Below are positions 12,491 through 23,164 of a DNA stretch of 48,598 nucleotides, in pieces (within the stretch, counting starts at the first letter, position 1; every line of letters begins with the position of its first letter). This stretch comes from Lingula anatina. Taxonomy: Eukaryota > Brachiopoda > Lingulata > Lingulida > Lingulidae. Below the pieces are notes generated by a model, which did no database searches, was not told the DNA's origin, and was given only the letters and a program-made list of their open reading frames with translations. The stretch spans positions 26,297 to 74,894 of the forward strand of contig NW_019775810.1 in assembly GCF_001039355.2 (NCBI RefSeq), read 5' to 3'. The position numbers and the translations under genes were made by a program.

Positions 12491-12692
12491 CACATTTTAC
12501 TTACATTGGTATTACCTGTTGAGCATAATTAAATTTTGATGTTGAATTTGCAGTTTAACATAATGTACTTTTGCATCAGAATTGACAGTAGCCTATTTTG
12601 TTATTTCCTGCTTTTTGTCTGTACATTTGACAGCTTTGCTGCCTTGTTTATCTCTGAGACTCTTTAACTCTGGGGTTGAGCGCTTATGAAAA

Positions 12693-12860
12693 TTTCCTAT
12701 AGGTCATCCTATAAGACCCTATGGAACTCTATTAAAGGAATCCTTCATAACTATAGGAATTGTACAGGACTCTATGAGACTCTATAGAAGTCCTATCAGA
12801 CATTCTTTTGGAAATCCAACATTAGGAAACGTATTATAGGACCCTATAGGAAAACTGTAA
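12693..12860. repeat. Cluster of degenerate CCTATAGGA-type words
   Basis: At least eight short, partly palindromic words such as TTCCTATAGG, TCCTATAAGACCCTAT, ACTCTATGAGACTCTATAG and GGACCCTATAGGAAAA occur in 170 bp. A related cluster (CCTATAAGATTCTATAGGAA) is at 33444-33492. Confidence 0.6.
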
Positions 12861-13215
12861 GGGGGTGTTTGCTGTTAAGACAAGCATGAGTTAATTGATT
12901 TTTTTTATATATATAAATGTTTTACTGCATCTTTTATAAGTCCTGTCATGGTTGAACTACTGAGTAGAAAGCAAAATGTAATTTGCATGTCTGTAGGTTG
13001 TTTTCATGTTGTTGAATGTTTAAAAAATCTGTGATATATGCATCTGCTTTGGATGTGTTTTGTAACATATTTGTTACGGTCCCTGTATAACATGTTTCAG
13101 AAGAAGTTGTCAGAAAGGCTGATATTAGATAAACTTTATGGGATTATTTTCATGTTGACTGTTTTTGAGTAATGGTTATAACTGGTAAGCAGATCTAGAT
13201 CCTGGGGATGTATCA

Positions 13216-13218
<3 letters not shown>

Positions 13219-13254
<36 letters not shown>
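13219..13254. repeat. (CT)n microsatellite
   Basis: About 18 uninterrupted CT units. Confidence 0.95.
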
Positions 13255-13255
<1 letters not shown>

Positions 13256-15987
13256 AGAAAAAAAAAGATGCACAAAAGCTCACAGAAGAATGTTTTAACT
13301 CTGTATCTGACTCTGCAAAATCCCCCAAATTAACCAATGTTTCATATATCTTTCTTGCATAAAAGAGGGTGAGGGCCCCTCCTTATTGTCCTAGATCAGT
13401 TGATAAAAAAACATTATTAGTCTATGTATGTTTAGTAAATCGAATATGGAGAATGATGACTGGTTGTAGGGAGTACTACAGAGTAGTAGATCAGAAATTG
13501 ACAAATAGGAGGTTGTGTGGACTAGTTCATAACTTGATGGTTTTATGCACTAAGGCAGCATGGTAACATATCAAGCTTAAGTCAGTTTAAGTATACATAC
13601 ATGTTTTGTCAAAACCGAGTATGGATTATGTATAATTTGTCTTCATCTTTTCAGCATCAACTGAATTAAAGAATTGGTGCAGAAAGAAAGTAACGTTGTT
13701 GAATTTTTTGTATTTTTTCTTCCTCTTTTTAATACCTGTTGGTCTCTTTCATGCACTGAATTAAACTTTAATTTAAAGCCTAGAGCACAGTGGGGGTAGG
13801 AGGGATACTCCTTTAGATATTGACTGAAGAGAAAGAATCTTCTGAAGGACTAGGAGAAAGGAAAAGGTTCACATTTTATAGATGTCCATCCAAAGAATAT
13901 ATTTTATGCTGGCACCAGTTTAACAGTGACTACAGTGATACTTAATTCTTTTGACATCAACTAAAATTCTGAACACAGATTTACTCTAAAATTGATAAAA
14001 TAACTGTATCTGAGGCTTATTAATGAAAAGAGCACAACGCATTTAGAAAGGACGGGAATCTCAACTGTAGCAATGTGTGAGGAGAGAACGAAAGAGCGAT
14101 GTGCTGCAGACGCTAAGCTATTATATCAAGAGGGGGTAAAGACATATTTGGTGTAGTTTTGCATTTGGCTGCTTTCTTTAAGTAATGTGCTCCAGCAAAA
14201 ATTGATTGGAGTGCACAACAAATTTGTTTAAATCAGATGCATGAAGGAGTCATTAACATTTCATCTTTTGGTCGACCTAATGGAAATAGAAACGTGAAAA
14301 AAATCCTATCTCCCCTTCAAACCCATATTTGGTATTCCCCTATCGTGACCTTTTGACCTTAGTGTTCGTCTGCAGGCAAGGTCCCGGTTATTAAGTGCAA
14401 AAGGCGGCTTGTTTGAATGACAAAGCACTTTTCAGTCAAAGACAAAAGGAAAGCGGCGGGTGGGTGCAACACTTGTTTTTTATGAGTAGTTAGCATAGAG
14501 GTGAAAACTACTGTACGTTTAGTTATGTTAATTGTACCTAATTTTAATGAAATTTCAGGCGAAGTTAATCGTAAAACAAAACAAATTTGTTTCATATTTT
14601 TCTATTTTTGGAAATGAATAACCTAAGCTAATGTTGCAATTAAATTTGTATTATTGTCATATCTGTTTGTTTGAACAATTCTATGTTTTCATTTATGAGA
14701 GAACTTTTTGAGTGCATAACTTAGCAAATAAGCAACATTTTTATTGATATTTTTTTTCTTCTTAATGTGTGTATATGTGATCATATAGCCTAGTGGCATT
14801 CAGTCTTATTTTAATTATTCACACAGAACTTAAAATCGTTAAGATACATTTAGTTAAGACTTATGCATTTGTTGAAGTTTAAGCAAACCAGGTAAAATTG
14901 CTAATTATTTATTATTCCAGTATTATCTAATTTTCTCAGAGGTAAATATAGAATCCATAAATCACAACAAAAATCTTAATAAAAAAAAATAACAATAACA
15001 ATTATTTATTATTCTCTCTGATACAATAATAACATCACAAACTTTTTTTAATGATGGAATTGAAATAGTTACGACAAATATACTTAAACATGTGAGATAA
15101 TGAAGAAAAAATTCAAACTCGTTAAAGTTGAGATCTGTTTCACGAGATGTGAACAAATTGACAAATGAAGGCGTTTTTCCTTTTCTTTTTACGAATTTTG
15201 ATTGTAGAAATACAGTAAAAATTAACCTTTTGAGTTAGGAATACTATAATATGACAATTTTAGGTTTGTTTGCTTGACATTTTTGCAAAATGAATACAGA
15301 AAGTTTCTTTAAAGGTAAACCTATTGATAAACTAATAGAATAAAGATGTAGGGATGTATTTGTAGCTGAATGCTGACATTTTGTCAGAAAAGAAATTTTC
15401 CAGCCGTGTTATTAGATATATATATATATATTCACTGCATTGTAAGTTGATTGACGCTTGTTCACAGTTAAATCACAAACGTGATATGCCTTAAAAGAAG
15501 CAATTTGAGTAGAAAACAAAGACTTCATCTATAACTTAAACAAAACCCTTTCCCATCTTCTATCTCACCAATTATATTAACTAAATGTGCTCTCCAATGA
15601 AAGATAAAAACACCGATCTCTTTATAATACACAAATACCCTAATATAGACTTAGTGCCTTGAATTACTGTCAAATATTTACTTTAACTGTTTTTGTTATG
15701 CACGCAACGAAAGTCAGTGGCAACTTTTCACTCAGTTCAGATTGTGCGTTTTCTGTTTCTATTTCCACCTAGCATTTGTGTTATCGGAAGAATTTCTATT
15801 TTGTTTTGCTATTGCAAATACAATGTCGGCAGTGTATATAATTCATATCATGTATGTTCTTGATTTGGCTATGAAATAGGTTTTTAATGTAACTGTCAGT
15901 TACAGCTTATATCGCTGTCAGTGAAACTATCCCTGTGGATCATTTGGACGCAGCCATCGTTCCCTAAAAACGAAATTACATGTACAT

Positions 15988-16250
15988 TTATGCTTCGCCA
16001 AGTCCCTTCATTTGGTTGAACTTTTCTTTTTTGTATGATTTCTTATAATTGCTAGTCGGTCGTTTAAGTCTAAGGTTTCTTCTCATGTGTCTCAGATGCT
16101 GTTTTATTGTGGCAATATCAGTCGCAACGATAAAAGCAATAATGGAGCCAATTATTGCTAACCCAAAGGTTCCTATGAATCCAGCCAGTGGCGCCTCCAT
16201 GCGGGGGTTTCCAAGACGACGGGATGAGTCAGGAAGACTTAAACTGGTGT
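15988..16250 (-). CDS. Last exon of the mucin-sushi receptor: transmembrane helix and basic tail
   Basis: On the minus strand the acceptor CTTTACTCTTTTTTCAG (ending at 16251) opens an exon beginning with two bases of a split codon (phase 1), the same phase as the upstream exons. It encodes about 86 residues: a short juxtamembrane stretch (SLSLPDSSRRLGNPRMEAP), one hydrophobic helix (LAGFIGTFGLAIIGSIIAFI) with small-residue spacing, and a strongly basic tail of about 45 residues with two Tyr and no obvious signalling motif, ending in GLGEA and TAA. With the exons at 17183-17371 and 18002-19279 this makes a type I membrane protein. The phase match and the order mucin-CCP-CCP-TM support the join; transcript data would settle it. 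Confidence 0.7.
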
Positions 16251-16332
16251 CTGAAAAAAGAGTAAAGCCTCATTCAGAAAACCCCATTTAATAGAGGTGT
16301 ATACTTATTATTATTACTATTATTATTATTAT

Positions 16333-17010
16333 AAAAATTCGAAAATTAAAAAGAAAACCAATCATATTAACAATTCGTAAGGTAGCGCAATTAATGTTAT
16401 AGCTTAGAAAAACGTAGATCAATGCCGTTTAAAATAGTACGAGCTATCTTAACAAGGTGCCCATATACAGGGTACTATAGAAATTCGAAAATGAAATATG
16501 CCAAAGAAAACCAATCATATTAACAGTTCGTAAGGTAGCACAATTTTTATTAACACTGAAATGTTATAGCTTAGAAAAACGTAGATCAGTGCAGTTTTAA
16601 GATGCATATGAAGTCAATTTATTGCCACAAAAGCCGACCAAAAGTCAGCATACATTTTCAAGCAGTATAACTAAGAGGATTGCGAAAAGGAATTGTTTAA
16701 TTTTTCACAAAAATGATATTTGAATGGAGCTAGCATTCTATGCTGTATATTAATGGGACAGAAAAGTAGGTCACGAAAGTAGGTTTATTTTCTTACCAAA
16801 AATTTTAAGAAAGAAGCAGTCTCAAGCTCTTTTATGGCTGATCCAGTGATTTATTCAGTTTATCACTTGGCATTTCGAATTTATTTGAGTCGTATAAGAA
16901 ACTAGTAGAAGTGGTTTATGTATGTTACTGGGAATCCATGCTCCACCGATGCTCGGTTCATATGTACCTTTAAAATAGTACGAGCTACTGTATCTTAACA
17001 AGCTGGCCAT
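16333..17010. repeat. Three dispersed copies of a short repeat in the intron
   Basis: A block with AAAACCAATCATATTAACA, TTCGTAAGGTAGC and GCTTAGAAAAACGTAGATCA occurs at about 16333-16425 and again at about 16483-16598. A linked segment, AAAATAGTACGAGCTA plus TCTTAACAAG, occurs at about 16430 and 16972. They lie in the intron between the last two exons of the sushi gene. Confidence 0.7.
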
Positions 17011-17123
17011 ATACTACTTGCACGTATCATTGTTTGTCTTTAATAATACGATAGGCATATAGTGTGGTGTGTTTTTAAGGCAGGCCTGTTAACGGGAATT
17101 TGGGATCGGTGTTATCCCCCCCC

Positions 17124-17126
<3 letters not shown>

Positions 17127-17166
<40 letters not shown>
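17127..17166. repeat. (AT)n microsatellite
   Basis: About 20 AT units preceded by a C run, only 17 nt beyond the donor side of the sushi exon at 17183. Confidence 0.95.
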
Positions 17167-17169
<3 letters not shown>

Positions 17170-17182
17170 AATGATTACGTAC

Positions 17183-17371
17183 TGCTGCAGTCAATAAAGT
17201 CTGGGATCCACCTTGTCTTGGAAACACAACGGACGCGTCGACTAACGTCACCATCGGGGAAAACGGAGCCGTTTAAGCAGGAATATACCACCCACTTATT
17301 GTACAAAACAATTATGGGTTTGCTGACAATGGTAATCTCGGTAACATCGTTTGGAATTGTACAAACTATCA
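17183..17371 (-). CDS. Sushi (CCP) domain exon of the mucin-sushi receptor
   Basis: The acceptor TTTTATTTCAG and the donor AGCA|GTACGT bound a 189-nt exon, phase 1 at both ends, the classic symmetric arrangement for complement-control-protein modules. The 63 residues carry the four CCP cysteines in order (VC..., VVYSC, VRC, DC), with the conserved Trp between the third and fourth (TRWIPDFIDC) and a V-Y-S-C strand before the second. The spacing is slightly degenerate (VSKPIIVLYNKW), so the fold call rests on the Cys/Trp pattern and on the neighbouring, more typical CCP in exon 18002-19279. Removing or duplicating this exon would keep the reading frame. Confidence 0.7.
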
Positions 17372-18001
17372 CTGAAATAAAAGACGAGCATGATAATTGT
17401 GCTTGAGAAACAAGGTATAAACCCGTCCTACTTCTTATATATAATTTTGAGTGTTTACCAATTGATGAATGAAACTGTCGGATAATATAGATATGCGCCT
17501 TCATGGAAAATGTGGAAAATGATCACAATAGTTCACAAAAGTAAACAATCGAATTAAACATAGTCTGGGTCAGAAGTACAATAAATATATGTACCCTGGA
17601 GGCCATTTATGTCAATTCAAGCTATCCAATCTTTAAGACACTTTCATATTGTCTGGTTTAACGTTACAGAATGAGCAGTATGACCTTCACAGATAAAATA
17701 TAATAAAAGTTTATATCGTTCTGGAAAATTCAACTTTATCGCTAAGGGCACATGCTACTACCAGTACACTTTGTTCACAATCGTTAAAAATATTTGTGAT
17801 CTATTCACTATTTTGGAGTTTAAATTTCTAATTGTGATTGAAAAGCTAAAAATATAAGGCCTGTCAATGGTTTTGGATATATTAGGCCTGTACGTGGGTG
17901 ATCAATAGAAAGTGCTGAAATTTCCAAGGAAAATAAAATGTTGCTATGCAAAGGTCCAATGATTATCATATAGATTCAAAATCTGTCCAAGTCGTACTTA
18001 C

Positions 18002-19279
18002 GTTCACACTGGACGTCAAAGTTGCTCCACGTCCCGTTGTTCAGGCACTCAATGGCACCGGAAGTTGACGTACTGACCAGCGCATAGCCCTCATCACAGG
18101 TGTATTGTACCACAGTCCCAGTGGCAGTTTTGTTAGTGCTGTAAGACGCATGGGGTATCTCCGGTACACGTGGACATTCTGAAGGAACGCTGGTCGTGTG
18201 AGTGTTTGGAATCGTTGTATTGCCCTCACCAATTGTCGGTGCGGTAGTGGTACTGTCTTCTGTTGACAGGTGGGTGAAATTATTCGATGTTTCAGTGTGG
18301 CTGAAAACGCCAGTCGCTGCCGTTGTTGCAGTGGATATTGAAGGCAACATGTCGCTGTCTAAGAAGCCAGGAAGCGTTTGAATCGAGCTGCGGTCAACAG
18401 AAAAAGCAACAGAAACACCAGTCGCTGTCGTTGTTGCAGTGAATACCGTAGATAAGCCTAACGACTGGTATGTGTTAGTTGCGACTGAAGACACAGCATG
18501 ACTCAGAACTCCCGGTGACACCGAGGGCGATGCCATGAATGGACCAAGGGTAGAGCCGCTGTTGGATGAGACGCCAGACTGCCAAACTTCTTGCAAGTAG
18601 CTAATCGTGGCAATATGGGTATCTGTGTCACCACCATTAGTCACAGACGATGTGTATGGGGTGGTTTTGGTGCTAGAAAGTGGGATTGGTGATATGGCAT
18701 TTGTGTGGAAACTCGGTGTTTCCAAAAAAATCATATCTGACTGGGAGTTGAACGTTGGGATGGCCATAGGTTGTGAAGTACTGATACGGGAATCAGCGTA
18801 TATCACAGTTGACTTATATAAGTTTGATTCAACTTGGAATGTAGTCTCTGTCCAGCTAGGCGATACCATCGATGAATCAAGTATTTGCGTGGGGGCGGTT
18901 GCTGTATTAAACCAAGCCGAGTAGCTAATTTGTGTACCGTCAATTTGGGCACTGATATATGTGCTGTCAGCGTACTGAACCGAAGGTTCAACGTTTTGAA
19001 TAAATGGAACACTGGTGATGTAACTCTCTGCGGTAAGCAGAGCAGAATTTACCTCAGAATATGCGTCACTGATAACAGTGGTGACGTCATAGGTTATAGT
19101 GTTGAGTGAGCTCTCTGTTGGATATATACTGTCGTCATTGATAATAAAAGTGGTATGTGAACTCTCCATGGAAATTCCAGTGTTCGAAATAATTGCGCTG
19201 GAACTTTCATCCCTGTCAAGGAGAGGTACTCTGCTGGCGTCAACAATGTTAGCGTCAAGGGTATTTTCTGGTTTTTGTA
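18002..19279 (-). CDS. Mucin-like stalk plus sushi (CCP) domain exon of a membrane receptor
   Basis: A 1278-nt exon on the minus strand, phase 1 at both ends (acceptor CTTCTGCCCAACAG at 19280-19293, donor GAAC|GTAAGT at 18002). About 365 residues are Ser/Thr-rich and low in cysteine, typical of an O-glycosylated stalk; motifs such as TATTATGVS and SHTETSNN recur loosely. The C-terminal 60 residues form a CCP module: SECPRVPEIPHASYS, VVQYTCDEGYALV, AIECLNNGTW, DVQCER, with four Cys and Trp. The exon supplying the signal peptide was not found. The frame is also open to an ATG at 19340-19338, but the sequence there is a weak signal peptide and overlaps the acceptor. The architecture suggests a cell-surface adhesion or complement-like recognition protein. 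Confidence 0.75.
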
Positions 19280-19479
19280 CTGTTGGGCAGAAGCCAAAGC
19301 AAGCACACGCATGTATATAAAAACATGTTGGAATACGCATGATTTTCAGAAAAACTTTACCACAATCAACAACAAGTAAAAGGTTTTACTGTTCAAACAC
19401 GTTATAAGAAGCATCACAAAACTGCTCCCTTATAGTTCCGTGCTTTGGGCATATTATCACGTTATACACGGGCTCTACA

Positions 19480-20694
19480 CACTGTAAAAACAGTGTTTAG
19501 CATTTAAATACATACAACACACGTTAGGCACCTATACGCATTTAGAAATCTGTGTAAATGCTAAACGCGTATAGCTTTTCAAACGTTTCACAGAAGAAAA
19601 AGCTAGACACGTTGGCATTGTTACACGTTTAGCTATGTGTTTAGCTTCACCGGCATATGATTCTATAACAAGTCTATCACAAGCTAAGCATATTGGCTAA
19701 GCACTTCCCCTGCTAATCGCGTGAGGCTGCTAAACATATGGAGCTGCTATAGGTGTGGAATTCCTTAACGCGTGGAGCTGCTAAACAACATGTTTAGCTT
19801 TTCAAGCTCGTCACAGAAAAAAATGCTTCACAATCCCATATATACATGTACGATCCCATAACAAGTTTATTACAAGACTCAACAATTTTGCTAAACACTT
19901 CCCCTTGTAAACATATGGGGCTGTTGGAGGCGAGAAGCAGCCTGCTCGAACGCGTTGTGTCCTTCCTTGCAGTAACGTGTGATTATTTAAAATAGGCCTA
20001 TTAAGTAATAATCCAAATAACAAATAACGTTTTCACGACGTTATCAGCTGGTTACATGATGGTGATGGTATAGAATAACGTAATGGTGACGTTATTTTGG
20101 TGTTTTTAACTCCATGCAAAATGATGCCCTTGCAGTTTTATAAGCGTTTTTATAACTTTCTGGAATAACATTATTTAATGTTTTGAAACCTTTTTTTTAT
20201 TAATCACCAAAACACGTCTTATGCTGTATGAACTACAGTTAGCGGTTAATTCCAAAATGGGCTTGGGTTAGTCGGCGACTAGAGCGGTGCGATTTGAAAA
20301 ATATTCGGACTATCGTTACCAAAATAACCAGCATGTGATGAAAGCTTAAATAAACCATTATAATGAATACCCCACCATCATCCTGATGTTCTATTGTTCA
20401 TCACTTCCGGAAAAAATAAATGAGCATCAATACCTTAACGCATTTTATCAAAATATGAAAAAATGTTTTAAAGTAAAAGTGATAGTTGTTTCGTGTCTTT
20501 AGTAAACTAGTGAATTTTCCTAACTTGTTTTTCAGAAATATATTCCAATTAACTTCCTCGCAAGGTCAGCTAAGACAAGGATGAATAAGTCCCGCTGTAA
20601 AGATGATGGTGTGAATCAACTATGTTGACAGTTCACGGTACCCTGTTATAAATAGAGATAGCTATAGCAGTTAAAGGTGACCGTGACTTCGCGC

Positions 20695-20757
<63 letters not shown>

Positions 20758-20951
20758 TGTGACTGAAACAGTTGAAAATGTTACAACCTAAAGCTAAACA
20801 AAATACACCCTACATTTATTAGGCGTCAAGCACGTCAAAGCGTGTAACATGTTAATAGGCTAAACGTGCTTAGGTGCTAAACGCGTGGAAAAAATGAGAC
20901 AAAACAGGCGCTTAGAAATGTGTCTCAGAGCTAAACACTGTTTTTACAGTG
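19480..20951. mobile_element. CACTA-like non-autonomous DNA transposon, copy 1
   Basis: The terminal inverted repeats CACTGTAAAAACAGTGTTTAGC (19480-19501) and its exact complement (20930-20951) bound about 1.47 kb without a coding frame. The ends begin with CACTG, and many subterminal GCTAAAC/GTTTAGC words occur in both orientations, both features of CACTA (EnSpm) elements. TAC lies beside both ends (one base off on the left), compatible with a 3-bp target duplication. It carries a compound CG/TG/GA microsatellite at 20690-20760. A second copy is at 25978-31409. It lies between the divergent sushi and CARD genes. Assignment to CACTA rests on ends only. Confidence 0.65.
20690..20760. repeat. 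Compound (CG)n(TG)n(GA)n microsatellite
   Basis: Roughly 10 CG, then 10 TG, then 13 GA units, inside CACTA-like copy 1. Alternating purine-pyrimidine CG/TG can adopt Z-DNA. The equivalent site of copy 2 holds only (TG)n (31174-31207). Confidence 0.95.
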
Positions 20952-21070
20952 TACTCGTATTATATATATGTCTACCTACTAATTTGTTTTTCTAAAATTG
21001 TACTTTTGTTCATCTGAAGGGACAAGACGTATATGTTCTGCATGTTTCCGTCATATATTTCAGAGTCACC

Positions 21071-21371
21071 ATGAATGAAGATCAAAAGAAGAGGATCAGA
21101 CAGCAGTATGTCTACCTGGTCAACAACCTGACAGACCCGAGGAGTACAGGGCTTGCTGCACACCTGTACCAAGATGGCGTCATTGAACTGCGAGATCGTC
21201 AGATTGTTGAGAAGAAAAAAGCAACAGAAGACGCCATAAAACACCTGCTAGATGCCGTCATGAACTCTTCACATCAGGGCGCATTTGATTGTTTCCTCAA
21301 ACTTTTAGAAGAATATAGACAAGACTACCTGGCCAATGTTTTAAGACAAAGTGACAGTTCTGATGGAACAG
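21071..21371 (+). CDS. CARD (death-fold) domain exon
   Basis: The acceptor TATATTTCAG at 21054-21063 is followed by CACCATGA, a good Kozak start at 21071. The exon encodes about 100 residues and ends at ACAG|GTGAAT (phase 1). The translation fits the CARD consensus through its length: six-helix spacing with LVNNLTDPRSTGLAAHLYQ (helices 1-2), GVIELRDRQIVEKKKATEDA (helices 2-4), HLLDAVMNSSHQGAFDCFLK (helices 4-5) and LLEEYRQDYLANVL (helix 6). CARDs mediate homotypic assembly of signalling complexes. The next coding exon on this strand is the B-box/NHL exon at 23165; the phases do not match directly (1 versus 0), so a small exon must lie between them if they form one gene. Confidence 0.75.
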
Positions 21372-21455
21372 GTGAATAACCTTATACCAGCTGTATTTCA
21401 GTAAGGCGAGGGTTAATTTATGCTTTTACGTTCTTACTAGTACACGCATATTTAA

Positions 21456-22494
21456 CCCTCAAGTGACCGAGTGGGGTCATTTACGACCCCAGCCATATGA
21501 TTTAATGTGCCATGTCTTTATTTTTTATTTAAATTTTCTTTCCTTGCATGAGTTTGTCAGTCTACTAATCCTACACACTTTCACTGTTTTTTGTAGGGAT
21601 CAACCAATTAGTGTGGCGTATACATCAAAAACTCTTGTGGGGTCATTTATGACCCCAAAGAGAAGCATTGGTTTTTACATATTAGTTTTTAAATTTTATT
21701 CAAATGTTTTGCCTAAGCAACACTGACAGGAAAATGTCACATGCATGTACTTCATGCAACCAGCCAGTGTGCCCAAAACATAAGCACAAATAAGTGGTTT
21801 GTGAAGATTGTGCTTGAAGTGTTACTAATATTTAGTGCATCGCTGTATCTTATTTCAGTAGCTTTGTTGGAACTTGTTATCATAACTGGGTCTCTCATTT
21901 TGACGGTTACAATTTTCGGGTATTTCGGAAATCTAAATAATTTTGTCGATATCATATTATACATGTATTAACAAATTGTTAGTGTGGATTTTGTTTTATA
22001 CACAGCTGTGGTAGTAACATACCGGGTAGGTTGATTGAATGTGTTCTGAGTAGTATGACTTCCTTCCCAGCATTAGGGTATTCCCTACTCGACAAGTCAG
22101 CTAATTATTCTTATTGAAGTTAGCAGGATGCTATCTCAACATAAATCAAAATATTTTTACTCAAAGTAATTTTGCAATGTACTTTTTTCATTTAGAGTGG
22201 CAAATAAAAAGAGAAATATTTCTGCAAGTGGAAACTGACAAGGACTGTCTAAATACCGGTGTAATGTTGTTCTTAAAATCTGTGCTTGGTTATTTCATGC
22301 AATAAAAGTATTATTACCAAATACTTATTACATTAGATCATTATAAAATACTTGTCTTAAATCCTGGGAGTAGTATGGGTGTGATAAAGCCTCAACAGCC
22401 TTCTATAATAAGGATCCCTGTACAGAGCACAATGGGGTCATAGATGACCCCACTTGGTCATTTCAGTCAGTAAAATAGCTTGGTCTCTTGAGGG
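21456..22494. mobile_element. piggyBac-type derivative flanked by TTAA
   Basis: TTAA at 21452-21455 and 22495-22498 flanks ends CCCTCAAGTGACC and GGTCTCTTGAGGG, a 13-bp inverted repeat with one mismatch. TTAA target duplication plus CCC-starting ends is the hallmark of piggyBac. An 18-bp palindromic word, GGGGTCATTTACGACCCC or close variants, occurs three times (21473, 21639, 22434). Only the tail of a transposase remains (21731-21818). The element sits between the CARD exon and its partial copy. Confidence 0.8.
21731..21818 (+). pseudogene. Remnant of piggyBac transposase C-terminal Cys-rich domain
   Basis: In one frame the pattern C-x2-C-x4-C-x2-H ... C-x2-C is read (SHACTSCNQPVCPKHKHK, stop, VVCEDCA, stop), the cross-brace-like zinc domain found at the C-terminus of piggyBac transposases. 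One in-frame TAA interrupts it. No catalytic DDD region is left, so the element cannot move itself. Confidence 0.6.
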
Positions 22495-22591
22495 TTAAAG
22501 GGATAACAACTCTTCATATTTTAGTGGTAGCGGTGGGGGGTAGCATAAAATAAGTATTTCTTTAAGTATGATTTTCGTAACACTCTTAAGA

Positions 22592-22676
22592 GATTGTTTC
22601 CTCAACCTTTTAGAAGAATATGGACAAGACTACCTGGACAATGTTTTAGGACAAAGTACCAGTTTTGACGGAACAG
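22592..22676 (+). pseudogene. Partial duplicate of the CARD exon 3' end, with intact donor
   Basis: 85 nt match 21287-21371 at high identity and stay in the same open frame (DCFLNLLEEYGQDYLDNVLG...), ending at ACAG|GTAAAT, a better donor than the GTGAAT of the parent copy. The first five CARD helices are absent and a clear acceptor is not seen, though CTCTTAAGAG precedes it. It may be a dead fragment or an alternative exon encoding helix 6. Confidence 0.6.
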
Positions 22677-23164
22677 GTAAATTCCTTAATAAGACCTACA
22701 TGCATTTCAATTATAAGGTTCTACTCAGAGATGCGTTTGCGTCCGTATAATTTAAAAATATGAAATGTTCTAACCGTTCAAAATTTATATGCTCAATGTA
22801 AGTTCGCTCAGAACTCACCGCGGGTTTGCATAAACTTTCTATTGCAAGGTTTCACGAAAAGGAAATATAATTTGAGTAATGTTATAGGACTTTCATAGCT
22901 GTATGTAAAATGAATGGTAAAACATTTGCCCTTCTGTGCAGTAAAATATCACCCCTTTGACCGTTTACTTTAAAATGATATATAAAAACAAGGTTAATTA
23001 TTTAATTTAGCATAACAAGCGTATTACAGTGTCAAGTCATGGAAAAAATACTCTTACCTATGTTTTAATATCATATAACGAATTAATGTAGATATCTGTT
23101 TTATACTTCGCTAACGTATAACATATGTAAGGGGAAACGACGTCATTGTGCATTCAAATTTTAG

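Larger units (their letters stand above)
12491..15987. other. Non-coding stretch with simple repeats
   Basis: No coding exon is recognised. It contains a cluster of short CCTATAGG-like words (12693-12860), a (CT)n microsatellite (13219-13254) and a short (AT)n at about 15417-15430. The right end is likely 3' UTR of the minus-strand sushi gene. Confidence 0.5.

Noticed and set aside
17062-17406. Plus-strand ORF through the (AT)n repeat
   Set aside because: A Tyr-Ile repeat followed by the antisense of the sushi exon.
18607-19320. Plus-strand ORFs across the sushi/mucin exon
   Set aside because: Mirror frames of a real minus-strand coding exon.
19358-19414. Short minus-strand ORF starting MLLITCLN as the signal-peptide exon of the sushi receptor
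   Set aside because: Hydrophobic enough, but its donor (GTG|GTAAAG) is phase 0, whereas the next exon needs phase 1, and the intron would be only about 78 bp.
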